Below, piece by piece: positions 6,857-15,703 of a stretch of 44,019 nt of DNA. The DNA is from Spirochaetales bacterium (GTDB lineage: Bacteria; Spirochaetota; Spirochaetia; JABEVK01): positions 144,246 through 188,264 of the forward strand of contig CANJXC010000005.1 in the NCBI GenBank assembly GCA_947478845.1, given 5' to 3'. The notes under the pieces are model-generated. The model was not told the origin of the DNA, did no database searches, and saw only the letters and a list, made by a program, of their open reading frames with translations. The position numbers were made by a program, and so were the translations under genes. Position 1 is the first letter of the stretch; each line of letters begins with the position of its first letter.

Positions 6857-8361
6857 GGCTTCTCCCGGCGCAGGGCACGAAACTCCGAAGGCGTGTTACC
6901 GTTGTTCTTCTTGAAGCTCGAGCTGAAGTAGCGGGCGTCGGCAAAACCTGTTTTCTCGGCAATTTCGTAGGTCATCAGGTTAGTCGACGCCAAGAGGTGG
7001 CGGGCTTCATTCATGCGCGCTTCGGTCAGACAATCGAGGAAACTACGGCCGAGTTTCTTGCGCAGCAGCTTAGTGAGATAGCTGGGGCTCAAATTAAGCT
7101 GACTACTCATTTCGTCGATTCCCAGCTGCGGTTCAGGGAAGCGGCGGGCAAGGAGGGACTGGAACTCGCGGATCTTCTGATCCGCAAGAGGGGAGCTTTC
7201 CAACTCCAACCGCTGTTTGACCCGCCGGCACAGCGTTTCCAGGCGCCGGCATAAGTCTTCGGCGTCACGGGCAATTTGTACCGGGCGCAAGTCGTCCACG
7301 TCTTCGGGAGACGGATGCAGGTCGGCCACTGCGTTGAAAACAGCTTGTAGCTCATCGGAAAGACGGCGGGCAACAGGTCGGGCCTCTCCCAAAACTTTTT
7401 GAAAATGGGCAATGAGCAGGCTCAAGTCTTCCAAGGTCCCGCCGGAAACCACGGCCCGAAACTTCTGGGGAAAAGCCTCGAGCCCTAGCGCCGCTTTTTC
7501 TGCCGGTTGAGCCTGATAGACTTCGTCCTCTAAAACAAAACGTGCAATCAGTCCCTCCTCGGCTTCGTGGGAGGCCACGGGAAGGCCCGCAATTCCCCGA
7601 ACTGCCGAAGCCAGGGAAGCCACGGCCCACTCGCTTTGTTGCCTTAGTTCCCGCACAAGACGGCGAGAACTATAGTGAGCTATCCTTTTGGCTGCCACCT
7701 CATCAGGTGCATGGTAAAGCAGTTTCCATCGCCGAAAGGACGCATGGGGGGGCGCTTCCACGCCCACAACGACTGGTGCCTCTTCGCCTGGCCGACCAGC
7801 GAGCGTGGCAAGGTCGCCCCGCCACGTGGTTTCCAGTTGACTGCAGGCCCAGGCGGCGTTGGCGAATCCCTCTCCCAGTCGCCGGTGGCCTTCGCTCAAA
7901 AGAGTTTCGGGCACGGCTCCTCGAAGTAAGTGCAGTCCCAAGGCCTCAGCACCGGCGCGTGAAGCTGTTTTGCGGGCATCAAGCTCGAGGCGTAATTTAA
8001 CGAGAAAAACTTTGAGGTCTTCCACATTCAGAGGCTTGAGAATGTAATCCCAGACCCGGTAGCGCAGGGCCGTGCGGGCATATTCGAAGTCGTCAAACCC
8101 CGATAACACCACCAGCAGAACATCAGGATACTGTGAGTTCACCAAGCGGCATAGCTCTAAACCATCCACGTGGGGCATGTTGATGTCTGTAATAAGGACA
8201 TCGGGCCGCCGAGAAGCAAGGAGCGACAACGCCTGGCGACCGTCGATACAGGGTTCCCAGAACTCAAAGCCCAGATCTTTCCACGGGACTTTTACCTGAA
8301 AGCCACGACGAATGAGCTCCTCGTCATCGATCATCAAGACGCTGTAGGTAGTATGACTCAT
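6853..8361 (-). CDS. Response regulator with AraC-type DNA-binding domain (YesN-like)
   Basis: A 502-residue regulator. The N-terminal receiver domain has the acidic pair Asp12-Asp13, phospho-acceptor Asp59 in LITDINMPHVDG and Lys109 in LKPL. A long, poorly conserved middle region follows, and two AraC helix-turn-helix motifs fill roughly the last 100 residues (LSPSYLTKLLRKKLG; IAEKTGFADARYFS). The open frame extends far upstream, but the receiver domain starts at the ATG at 8361; an upstream start would add about 134 residues unlike any receiver. An extended minus-10 box lies only 10 bases before this ATG, so the message may be nearly leaderless. Its stop overlaps the kinase start by four bases. 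Confidence 0.92.
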   Translation of the reverse strand: MSHTTYSVLMIDDEELIRRGFQVKVPWKDLGFEFWEPCIDGRQALSLLASRRPDVLITDINMPHVDGLELCRLVNSQYPDVLLVVLSGFDDFEYARTALRYRVWDYILKPLNVEDLKVFLVKLRLELDARKTASRAGAEALGLHLLRGAVPETLLSEGHRRLGEGFANAAWACSQLETTWRGDLATLAGRPGEEAPVVVGVEAPPHASFRRWKLLYHAPDEVAAKRIAHYSSRRLVRELRQQSEWAVASLASAVRGIAGLPVASHEAEEGLIARFVLEDEVYQAQPAEKAALGLEAFPQKFRAVVSGGTLEDLSLLIAHFQKVLGEARPVARRLSDELQAVFNAVADLHPSPEDVDDLRPVQIARDAEDLCRRLETLCRRVKQRLELESSPLADQKIREFQSLLARRFPEPQLGIDEMSSQLNLSPSYLTKLLRKKLGRSFLDCLTEARMNEARHLLASTNLMTYEIAEKTGFADARYFSSSFKKNNGNTPSEFRALRREKP

Positions 8362-8371
8362 CTGGTCTACG

Positions 8372-8380
8372 ATTATAACA
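8372..8380 (-). promoter_or_regulatory. Extended -10 promoter for the response regulator operon
   Basis: TGTTATAAT on the minus strand is a perfect TATAAT with the TGn extension, ending 10 bases before the ATG at 8361. No good -35 is seen at 17-18 bases, which an extended -10 can do without. The predicted transcript start would be about four bases before the ATG. Confidence 0.45.
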
Positions 8381-8463
8381 CGGCCTTGGCGTGAGCCGAA
8401 ATTTGAACCTTCTGTGACCGATTTTGGATTTTCACATCCTTGAAACGGGCCCAAGATAGCGCG

Positions 8464-9993
8464 ATGAGTGATTCTGCGACCACCGATGACGTTTTGCTTC
8501 GCATGGAAGGTATCCATAAGTCCTTCCCAGGCGTCTTGGCTCTCAACAACGTCAAGTTTGATGTCCGCAAGGGTGAAGTTCATGCCCTTCTCGGTGAGAA
8601 CGGTGCCGGCAAATCCACGCTGATGAAGATTCTCGCCGGAGTGTACACCAAAGACTCCGGAACCATAACGTTCGAAGGCAAGTCCGTCGAAAGCTCGAGT
8701 CCCCGTGAAGCTCAGAAAATGGGTATCGGCATCATTCATCAGGAACTCAATATGATGCAGCACCTCACGGCTGCCCAGAATATTTTTATCGGTCGCGAGC
8801 CCCGCATGTGGGGTGGCACTGTTCTCGACGAAAAGACGATGAACACCGAAACCAAAAAGCTGTTTGATCAGATCAAGATCGACTTAGACCCCCGAGTTCG
8901 GGTGATGGATCTCGTGGTGGCTAAACAGCAGATGATCGAAATTGTGAAGGCCCTGAGCCATAATTCGCAATTGCTGATCATGGATGAACCCACTGCGGCG
9001 CTCAACGACAAGGAAATCGAGGAACTGTTCCGCATCATCCGCCAGCTCAAGGCAACGGGTGTGGCCATCGTCTATATTTCTCACCGAATGGACGAGATCA
9101 AGAAAATCTCCGACCGGGTAACCGTGATGCGAGACGGCACCTACATCGACACCGTGCGCGCCGCCGACGTCGAACTCGAGACGATTATCAATATGATGGT
9201 AGGGCGTAAGCTCGACGAAATGGTGCGCCCTGATGCCAAAATCGCCAGCGATGAGATTCTCCTTGAGGTGAAGAACCTAAACCGGGGACGCGCCATCAAG
9301 AACGTGAACTTCCAGGTACGAAAGGGCGAAATTTTGGGCTTCGCTGGCCTTATGGGGGCCGGACGGACGGAAGTGGCGCGGGCCGTGTTCGGTGCCGACC
9401 CCTTCGAAACCGGAGAGATTTTCGTGAACGGCAAGAAGGTCAGCATCAAGCAACCGCAGGACGCGGTTTCTCACGGAATCGGCTACCTATCTGAAGATCG
9501 CAAGCGTTTCGGCCTGGCGGTGGGAATGGACGTCCAGACCAACGTCGTGCTGGCCAGTCTGAGCCGGTTCTGCAATTGGGCGGGCATGATAAAGTCCAAG
9601 GACATCGGCAAGACGGGAGAACAGTTTGTCGATTCCCTTTCGATCAAGACCCCCAGCCTCTCCCAAACGGTCAAGTTCCTTTCGGGTGGCAACCAGCAGA
9701 AAGTCATTATTGCCAAGTGGCTTGTCCGTGATAGTGAGGTCTTGATTTTCGATGAACCAACCCGGGGTATCGACGTGGGTGCCAAGTTCGAGATCTATAA
9801 ACTTCTCAACAGGCTCGTCGAAGACGGAAAGACGATCATCCTGATCTCGTCAGAACTTCCCGAAGTGGTGCGCTTATGCCACCGCGTCTTAGTCATGTGC
9901 GAAGGCCGGATGACCGGCGAACTCTCGGGTTCCGAGATCACCCAGGAAAACATCATGAGGCTCGCCACGACGCGAGAGACGATTTCGACTTAA
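8464..9993 (+). CDS. CUT2 sugar ABC importer, duplicated ATPase (RbsA/MglA-like)
   Basis: A 509-residue ATPase with two fused ABC domains, energising sugar import at the inner membrane. The first Walker A is GENGAGKST (44-52), followed by a signature-like region and Walker [12 protein letters not shown]. The second half has the family's altered Walker A ([10 protein letters not shown]), the signature LSGGNQQK and Walker [13 protein letters not shown]. The ATG at 8464 is chosen; a TTG at 8440 is in frame but neither has a strong ribosome binding site. It is followed after 13 bases by the permease, then the binding protein. It is divergent from the response-regulator operon, so it is the natural target of that system. 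The substrate is unknown. Confidence 0.93.
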   Translation: MSDSATTDDVLLRMEGIHKSFPGVLALNNVKFDVRKGEVHALLGENGAGKSTLMKILAGVYTKDSGTITFEGKSVESSSPREAQKMGIGIIHQELNMMQHLTAAQNIFIGREPRMWGGTVLDEKTMNTETKKLFDQIKIDLDPRVRVMDLVVAKQQMIEIVKALSHNSQLLIMDEPTAALNDKEIEELFRIIRQLKATGVAIVYISHRMDEIKKISDRVTVMRDGTYIDTVRAADVELETIINMMVGRKLDEMVRPDAKIASDEILLEVKNLNRGRAIKNVNFQVRKGEILGFAGLMGAGRTEVARAVFGADPFETGEIFVNGKKVSIKQPQDAVSHGIGYLSEDRKRFGLAVGMDVQTNVVLASLSRFCNWAGMIKSKDIGKTGEQFVDSLSIKTPSLSQTVKFLSGGNQQKVIIAKWLVRDSEVLIFDEPTRGIDVGAKFEIYKLLNRLVEDGKTIILISSELPEVVRLCHRVLVMCEGRMTGELSGSEITQENIMRLATTRETIST

Positions 9994-10006
9994 GAAAGGA
10001 TTCTCC

Positions 10007-11011
10007 ATGTCACAGACACCTAACCCGCTTGCGATTAAGAAACCCGTGACCTACGGTGCCAATGCCACCCAAAAACTCTTGGCATTCGCCAGCTTGGTGT
10101 CGATGTTGGTTATCTTTTCGCTTTCCTCTCCTAACTTCCTCCAAACAGAGAACATTATCGCCATTATGCTTTCTACCGCTGTTGCAGGAGTGCTGGGTAT
10201 CGGCGTGACTTTTGTCATTATCACGAGCGGCATCGACCTCTCTATAGGCACGGTGATGACCTTCTGCGCCATTATGGCAGGCGTTGTCATCACCTATATG
10301 GGTCTCCCGGTTTGGCTCGGTGTTCTTGCGGCGCTAGCCTTTGGTGCCTTTGTCGGTTTCCTCAACGGAACCCTGATTGCCAAGCTTAAAATCCCTCCCT
10401 TCATCGCCACCTTGGGCATGATGCTGGTGGCCAAAGGCCTGTCGCTGGTCATCTCGGGTACCAAGCCCATCTACTTCAACGACACCGAAGTCTACAATCT
10501 GATTTCTATGGGTTCGATCTTCGACCTCAGTGCCTTTGTGCCCAATCTAGCCATTCCCAACGCCGTGCTCATCTTTTTTGGTGTGGCGCTGATTTCGGGG
10601 TTCATCCTGAACAAGACCGCTCTTGGGCGCTACACTTTTGCGCTGGGGAGCAACGAGGAAGCGGTACGCCTGTCGGGCGTGAACGTAGACCGATGGAAGA
10701 TTGGCATCTACACCCTAGCAGGAGCCATAGTGGGTGTTGCAGGCATCCTGATTTCCTCCCGGCTCAACTCAGCCCAACCTGCTCTCGGCCAGGGTTACGA
10801 ACTCGACGCCATTGCAGCGGCCGTCATTGGTGGTGTCTCGCTTGCGGGCGGTGAAGGAACTATTTTGGGTACCGTCATCGGCGCGTTCATCATGAGCGTG
10901 CTGATCAACGGCCTACGAATCCTGTCGGTGCCTCAGGAATGGCAGATCACCGTAACCGGGCTCATCGTGATCTTCGCAGTGTACGCCGATATCTTGCGCC
11001 GGCGAAAGTGA
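10007..11011 (+). CDS. CUT2 sugar ABC importer permease (RbsC-like)
   Basis: A 334-residue integral membrane permease of the ribose/xylose type, with about 8-10 hydrophobic segments. The family motif [10 protein letters not shown] lies near residue 75 and the conserved C-terminal [20 protein letters not shown] is present. A ribosome site (AAGAAAGGA) precedes the ATG. It works as a dimer with the ATPase encoded just upstream and the binding protein downstream. A perfect hairpin separates it from the binding-protein gene. Confidence 0.92.
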   Translation: MSQTPNPLAIKKPVTYGANATQKLLAFASLVSMLVIFSLSSPNFLQTENIIAIMLSTAVAGVLGIGVTFVIITSGIDLSIGTVMTFCAIMAGVVITYMGLPVWLGVLAALAFGAFVGFLNGTLIAKLKIPPFIATLGMMLVAKGLSLVISGTKPIYFNDTEVYNLISMGSIFDLSAFVPNLAIPNAVLIFFGVALISGFILNKTALGRYTFALGSNEEAVRLSGVNVDRWKIGIYTLAGAIVGVAGILISSRLNSAQPALGQGYELDAIAAAVIGGVSLAGGEGTILGTVIGAFIMSVLINGLRILSVPQEWQITVTGLIVIFAVYADILRRRK

Positions 11012-11039
11012 TTCGAAGCTTTTAACCTTGTGTTCAACA

Positions 11040-11057
11040 CCCTTCCGTATGGAAGGG
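11040..11057 (+). other. Intergenic RNA hairpin between permease and binding-protein genes
   Basis: CCCTTCC-GTAT-GGAAGGG is a perfect 7-bp stem with a 4-base loop, just upstream of the ribosome binding site of the binding-protein gene. No true U-run follows directly. Likely a processing or stability element, as is common where a binding protein must outnumber its permease. Confidence 0.5.
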
Positions 11058-11080
11058 GAAAAGTTTTTGGAGGTATCTGT

Positions 11081-12019
11081 ATGAAGAGCAAGAAATTGTT
11101 CACGATTCTGACCATCCTGTCCATGGTCTTGTCGAGCGCTGCGGTCAGCGCACAGACCATGTACGTTCCCTTGATTTCGAAGGGATTTCAGCACCAGTTC
11201 TGGAAGGCTGTCCAACTCGGCGCCGAACGCGCTGGCAAGGATCTGGGCATCACCATCACGTTTGAAGGCCCCGAGACCGAAGCCATGGTTGACAAGCAGA
11301 TGGACCAGCTTTCCGCCGCCATTGCGAAGAAGCCGACCGCCATTGGGTTCGCCGCTGTGGACAGCAAAGCTGCTATTCCGTTGCTGAAGAAGGCCCAAGC
11401 CGCTGGCATTCCTGTGATCGCGTTTGACTCGGGCGTTGACTCCGACATTCCGTTGACCACTTGTACCACTGACAACATCGCCGCTGCCGGCCTCGCTGCC
11501 GACATGATGGCCAAAGCCATCGGTAGCACTGGTGAAGTTGCTGTGATCGTTCACGACCAGACCAGCCGCACCGGCATCGACCGCCGCGACGGCTTCCTCT
11601 TGGGCATGAAGAAGTACCCCAACATCAAGGTTGTTTCCGTGCAGTACGGTGGTGGTGACCAACTGAAGTCGACCGACCTCGCCAAGTCGATTCTCCAGGC
11701 CTATCCCAACCTCAAGGGCTTCTTTGGTGCCAACGAAGGCTCCATCATTGGCGTGCTCAACGGCGTCAAGGAAACCAAGCGCTCGAAGGTCATCGTCATC
11801 GGTTACGATGCTGGCAAGCAGCAGAAAGATGCGATCCGCTCGGGTGCCGAGTACGGCGCCATCACCCAGGACCCGGTGGGCATGGGCTACAAGACTGTGG
11901 TTTCGGCTTTCATGGCCGTCAAGGGAATCTATCTTCCCAAGGTCACCGACACTGGCTTCAAGTGGTACGACAAGTCCAACATCGACGCCCCCGAGTTGGG
12001 CCCACTGCTCTACGATTGA
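11081..12019 (+). CDS. Periplasmic sugar-binding protein of the CUT2 importer
   Basis: A 312-residue exported binding protein (ribose-binding class, Peripla_BP_4-like). The signal peptide runs through about residue 23, with likely cleavage at VSA-QT. Start at 11081 is chosen because TTTTTGGAGG lies just before it and the signal peptide begins there; the frame extends 17 codons upstream without one. It belongs with the ATPase and permease and is closely related to the sensor binding protein at 4128, which suggests that both recognise the same or a similar sugar. A strong terminator follows. Confidence 0.92.
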   Translation: MKSKKLFTILTILSMVLSSAAVSAQTMYVPLISKGFQHQFWKAVQLGAERAGKDLGITITFEGPETEAMVDKQMDQLSAAIAKKPTAIGFAAVDSKAAIPLLKKAQAAGIPVIAFDSGVDSDIPLTTCTTDNIAAAGLAADMMAKAIGSTGEVAVIVHDQTSRTGIDRRDGFLLGMKKYPNIKVVSVQYGGGDQLKSTDLAKSILQAYPNLKGFFGANEGSIIGVLNGVKETKRSKVIVIGYDAGKQQKDAIRSGAEYGAITQDPVGMGYKTVVSAFMAVKGIYLPKVTDTGFKWYDKSNIDAPELGPLLYD

Positions 12020-12041
12020 TTTTGTGCTAGTCTGATTCACT

Positions 12042-12071
12042 GAAACCGCCCCGCTCGGGGCGGTTTCTTTA
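12042..12071 (+). terminator. Rho-independent terminator after the importer operon
   Basis: Perfect 11-bp stem (GAAACCGCCCC, 12042-12052, with GGGGCGGTTTC, 12057-12067), a 4-base loop, then TTTATTT. It separates the importer from the oxidoreductase gene at 12102, which must rely on readthrough or its own promoter. Confidence 0.9.
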
Positions 12072-12101
12072 TTTCTAAGCGCACTAGGACAAGGAGGAAC
12101 T

Positions 12102-13277
12102 ATGATCGAGTCAGTCCAAGAACCCCGAGTGAAACACACGTTGTCCTATGGCATGGTAGGAGGAGGCTCGGGATCCTTCATTGGCGATGTGCACCGCAAA
12201 GCCATCGCTTTCGACCGCTCAGCCGTGCTCAAGGCGGGCTGTTTTTCGCGCGACCCTTCCATAACCGCCGAAACCGGGCAGATGCTGGAACTCACGACGG
12301 AGCGTCTCTACAAAGATCCGCAGGAAATGGCCCGCAAGGAATCAGGCCGAGCCGAGGGCATCGATTTCGTGGTGATCTGCACTCCGAACTCGACGCATTT
12401 TTCAACCGCAAAGGCGTTTTTGACCCACGGGATATCTGTGGTTTGCGAAAAGCCCCTCACCTTTGAAGTGCAGGAGGCTGAGGAGCTCAAGGCTTTGTCC
12501 GAAGCAAAGAATCTTCTTTTTGCTGTGACTTACACCTACACCGGGTATCCGGCCGTCAAACAGGCGAAAGCGCTGATAGCCTCGGGTGCGCTGGGCGAGC
12601 TGCGTTTTGTGAATGCCGAATACCCGCAGGAATGGCTTGCGGGCCCACTGGAAACTACCGGTCAGAAACAGGCGGCCTGGCGCAGCGACCCCGCTCTGGC
12701 TGGCAAATCCAACTGCGTGGGCGACATCGGGAGCCATATTGAGAATCTGGTGAGCTATGTGACCGGCCTGACCATTGATCGGCTTTGCGCACGCCTCGAT
12801 ACCCTGGTACCCGGACGAGCTTTAGACGACAATGCAACGATTATGGTTGATTACCACGGGGGAGCCAAAGGCCTATACTGGTCTAGTCAGATAGCCGTGG
12901 GCCACGACAATGGGCTCAAACTGAGGGTTTATGGAAGCAAGGGCTCGCTGGAATGGAACCAAGAAACACCCAATACGCTTGGGTTTCATCCCGTTGACCG
13001 GCCCGCCGAAACTTGGAGCCGCGGCCGTGATGCGTTTACCCCTCACGCACAGTCGTATTCCCGCATCCCCTCGGGGCATCCGGAGGGCTATTATGAGGCT
13101 TTTGCCAATTTGTATTCCACCTTCTGCCGGGCCTTGTCTGCCCATAAGGTCGGCAAGAGTCCTTTACCGGCCGACTTGGACTATCCCGGAATCGATGACG
13201 GCCTAAACGGCGTCCGGTTTATAAGCAAGTGCGTAGAGAGTTCCACAAGCGGTTCAACCTGGGTTAGTTTAACTTAG
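12102..13277 (+). CDS. Gfo/Idh/MocA-family NAD(P)-dependent oxidoreductase
   Basis: A 391-residue sugar or polyol oxidoreductase. The N-terminal Rossmann fold begins with GMVGGGSGSFIG (17-28), and the family's substrate-site motif CEKPL is seen near residue 112. The C-terminal part fits the GFO_IDH_MocA C-terminal domain. A strong ribosome site (AAGGAGG) precedes the ATG. It lies between the importer and a TIM-barrel isomerase/epimerase, 28 bases from the latter. This pairing is common for inositol, keto-sugar or glycoside-oxidation routes. The substrate cannot be named. Confidence 0.9.
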   Translation: MIESVQEPRVKHTLSYGMVGGGSGSFIGDVHRKAIAFDRSAVLKAGCFSRDPSITAETGQMLELTTERLYKDPQEMARKESGRAEGIDFVVICTPNSTHFSTAKAFLTHGISVVCEKPLTFEVQEAEELKALSEAKNLLFAVTYTYTGYPAVKQAKALIASGALGELRFVNAEYPQEWLAGPLETTGQKQAAWRSDPALAGKSNCVGDIGSHIENLVSYVTGLTIDRLCARLDTLVPGRALDDNATIMVDYHGGAKGLYWSSQIAVGHDNGLKLRVYGSKGSLEWNQETPNTLGFHPVDRPAETWSRGRDAFTPHAQSYSRIPSGHPEGYYEAFANLYSTFCRALSAHKVGKSPLPADLDYPGIDDGLNGVRFISKCVESSTSGSTWVSLT

Positions 13278-13305
13278 AGAAACATTTCAGCTTTGGGAGA
13301 GAAAT

Positions 13306-14295
13306 ATGGCACGTCCAGTTACCTTGTTTTCGGGCCAGTGGGCCGATCTTCCCTTTGAGGAGTTCAGCTCCAAAGTCAAAGGTTTTGGTTATGACGGAAT
13401 TGAGATCGCCTGCTGGGGTGACCACATGGATGTGCGCCGTGCAGCCACCGACCGTTCCTATGTGGAGTCCAAAAAGGCAGTTCTGGCGCGCAACGGCTTG
13501 AAGGTCTGGGCTTTGGGTTCCCACCTCGCTGGTCAGTGCGTTGGTGACTCACCAGATCCCCGGCTGGACAACTTCGTTCCCTCTGCCGTAAAAGGCAAGC
13601 CTGCGGAGATTCGTCAGTGGGCTGTAGAAGAGATGAAGGCGACTGCGCGAGCTGCCAAGGCTATGGACTGTAAAGTCGTCACCGGGTTTATGGGCTCACC
13701 AATCTGGGCGGCCTGGTACTCGTTTCCGCAAACTACCGAGGAGTCTGTAAAGGCCGCCTTTGACCAGATCGTGCATCTCTGGACCCCGATTTTTGACGAG
13801 TTTGATGCCCAAGGCGTAAAGTTTGCGCTGGAAGTCCACCCCACCGAAATCGCCTACGACTTCTACACAGCCCAACGCTTGCTCGAAGCCTTTCAACACC
13901 GCCCCACCTTGGGGTTCAATTTCGACCCCAGCCATTTGATCTGGCAGGGCATGAAACCAGAGCTGTTTGTCCGCGACTTCGGCCCGAAGATCTACCACGT
14001 CCATATGAAAGACGCCGCCGTAACCCTCGACGGGCGTTCCGGAATCTTGGGCAGTCACCTTGCCTTTGGCGACCTGCGCAGGGGCTGGAACTTCCGTTCT
14101 CTCGGCCACGGCGATGTTGACTTTGACAGCATCATCCGAGAGCTAAACGCCTGCGGGTATCAGGGGCCGCTGTCGGTTGAATGGGAAGATTCGGGCATGG
14201 AGAGAGAGTTTGGCGCCAAAGAGGCCTTGGCCTTCACCCGCCGCGTCGATTTCGCCCCTGGCGCTCTTGCCTTCGACGGCTCCATGAAGAAATGA
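13306..14295 (+). CDS. Sugar phosphate isomerase/epimerase (xylose-isomerase-like TIM barrel)
   Basis: A 329-residue AP-endonuclease-2/xylose-isomerase-like TIM-barrel protein, the group that contains IolE, IolI and various sugar epimerases or dehydratases. Metal-ligand-type segments are visible: FALEVHPTEIA, FNFDPSHLIWQG, YHVHMKDA and LSVEWED. GGGAGAG upstream of the ATG serves as ribosome site. It follows the Gfo/Idh/MocA gene and probably acts in the same pathway. The exact reaction is unknown. The next gene is convergent, with an 80-base gap and no strong terminator seen. Confidence 0.87.
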   Translation: MARPVTLFSGQWADLPFEEFSSKVKGFGYDGIEIACWGDHMDVRRAATDRSYVESKKAVLARNGLKVWALGSHLAGQCVGDSPDPRLDNFVPSAVKGKPAEIRQWAVEEMKATARAAKAMDCKVVTGFMGSPIWAAWYSFPQTTEESVKAAFDQIVHLWTPIFDEFDAQGVKFALEVHPTEIAYDFYTAQRLLEAFQHRPTLGFNFDPSHLIWQGMKPELFVRDFGPKIYHVHMKDAAVTLDGRSGILGSHLAFGDLRRGWNFRSLGHGDVDFDSIIRELNACGYQGPLSVEWEDSGMEREFGAKEALAFTRRVDFAPGALAFDGSMKK

Positions 14296-14374
14296 TCCAA
14301 CCTTTGAGAACACTGCTGGCCACCTCTTCGATCGTGTTTTGTGAAGGGGCTCGGGCTTGGGAATCAGGACATTC

Positions 14375-15607
14375 TTAACTCCGGTCGACGAGAACATCGA
14401 TGTCGCGTGCAGCCCTCTGAAGAGCATGCGGCACCGTGTCCTTACCTAGATAGGCCTCCCGAAGCGCCTGAGTCCAGCGGGTCGCCACCTGCAGGTAGTT
14501 GCGGGCAGGGGTAACGAGCACGCTTCCCTGAACCTCGGCCAAGGTACGCGAAACCTCGGGGAAGTGTCCCCACGTCTTGGTCATCTGCTTGAAGGCTGGC
14601 GCTTCCCACACGCTGGCTCGGGTGGGGTTCATGTTGCCTTCTAGAGCCGACTGCAACAGGAACTCGCGGCTACTGGCCCATTCCATGAACTGCCAGGCAG
14701 AAGCCTTTTCGGTCGATTTGGCGTTCATCACCAGCGACCAAGTCCACTGGTTGGGCTTGCGCAGACCTTCCGGGCCAGCGGGAGGCAGAGCGTACCCCAG
14801 TTTACCCACTTGGTTAGAGAACTTCGCGTCTTCAAAGAACGCCACATAATGGTCTGAGTCAACTAAAAGGCCGTACTTGCCCTGAGCAGCGTCAAGAGCA
14901 AGCTCGTACCAGCGCTGATTGGTCCAGTCTGGTGGGCCAGAAACCTTGAGTGCAGCGATAAAGTCTTCGGTGGCGCGGACTCCCGCTGGTGAGTCGATCA
15001 CGCAGTGGCCGGTGGCGTCAAAGTCTGTGGCCCCGTACGACCAGAACTGGGTTGCATAGCCGGTATACATGGTGTGCCAGATATCGACTCCCCGCTGGCC
15101 AAAGCCGTGGACGCGGGTTGGAGACTCCTGTGCAATGGTCTTCGCGGCCTTAAAGTATTCGCTCCAGGTTTGAGGAACGGCCAGTCCTAGGCGCTCAAGC
15201 TCCCCAGGTAGGTACACCAAGTTGTAAGACTCGCAGTTGACCGGGAGTTCCAGCAGGGGCCCGGTTCCCAGGCGGTCGCCAAAACGTCCAGTCCAGCGGT
15301 TAGCCCGGATCAGGGTGTCAAAGAAATCCTCGAAGTGGTAGCCAGGCGAAGCCGTGGCCAAGAAGGGGTCGAGGGACTCCACAAAGCCACCTTCGAGGTG
15401 TTCCCATAACAGCACTGGTCCCGACATATACACGTCTGCGGCCTCGTGGCCTTGCAAGTGGTGGTGGATGCGGTTAGAAAAATACTCGTCGGTTGGGATG
15501 ATGTTGGCCGTCACCCGGTGGCCGCTACGGGCCTCAAACTCGGGAAGGTGTTTCAGCACACTGGAAACGTAGGCATCGGTATCAGGAGCAAAGAAACGGA
15601 TGTTCAT
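14375..15607 (-). CDS. CUT1-type solute-binding-fold protein lacking a signal peptide
   Basis: A 410-residue protein with the fold of family-1 extracellular sugar-binding proteins: FEARSGHRV and ADVYMSG near the N-terminus, and a WTWSLVMNAKSTEKASAWQF segment. It starts directly with the mature domain (MNIRFFAPDTDAY), with no hydrophobic leader. No leader can be hidden upstream, because the ATG is eight bases beyond a terminator U-run; GGGGGGA (15613-15619 region) is the ribosome site. It is last in the rhamnose importer operon, whose other parts are CUT2 type, and has no CUT1 permease partner here. It is probably cytoplasmic. Its role (sugar buffer, regulator partner or enzyme-like) is unknown. 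Confidence 0.78.
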   Translation of the reverse strand: MNIRFFAPDTDAYVSSVLKHLPEFEARSGHRVTANIIPTDEYFSNRIHHHLQGHEAADVYMSGPVLLWEHLEGGFVESLDPFLATASPGYHFEDFFDTLIRANRWTGRFGDRLGTGPLLELPVNCESYNLVYLPGELERLGLAVPQTWSEYFKAAKTIAQESPTRVHGFGQRGVDIWHTMYTGYATQFWSYGATDFDATGHCVIDSPAGVRATEDFIAALKVSGPPDWTNQRWYELALDAAQGKYGLLVDSDHYVAFFEDAKFSNQVGKLGYALPPAGPEGLRKPNQWTWSLVMNAKSTEKASAWQFMEWASSREFLLQSALEGNMNPTRASVWEAPAFKQMTKTWGHFPEVSRTLAEVQGSVLVTPARNYLQVATRWTQALREAYLGKDTVPHALQRAARDIDVLVDRS

Positions 15608-15620
15608 AATTCCCCCCGGG

Positions 15621-15680
15621 GAAAAAAAAGCCCCTTTCCACAGACTGCTGGCCTAAGCCAGGTGAGCCGCAGAAAGGGGC
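15621..15680 (-). terminator. Terminator between the rhamnose-binding lipoprotein gene and the last gene
   Basis: On the minus strand GCCCCTTTC (15672-15680 side) pairs with GAAAGGGGC (15630-15638 side), enclosing an inner CTGGC..GCCAG hairpin, and is followed by eight U residues. The downstream gene begins almost at once, so the structure may act as a partial terminator or attenuator. Confidence 0.75.
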
Positions 15681-15682
15681 GT

Positions 15683-15703
15683 GAAGTCAGGAAACCTGAC
15701 TTC
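15683..15703 (-). other. Perfect hairpin overlapping the end of the binding-lipoprotein gene
   Basis: GAAGTCAGG and CCTGACTTC form a 9-bp stem around three bases, starting at the last base of the stop codon. It stands before the terminator at 15621-15680 and could protect the upstream message from 3' decay. Confidence 0.55.

Noticed and set aside
8362-8763. N-terminal extension of the response regulator
   Set aside because: The receiver domain begins at the ATG at 8361; the extension would overlap the divergent ATPase gene and has no family match.
10913-12139. 408-codon minus-strand frame opposite the binding-protein gene
   Set aside because: Low-information translation rich in Gly, Val, His and Asp, the pattern of an antisense frame of a GC-rich gene; the plus strand has a full exported binding protein.
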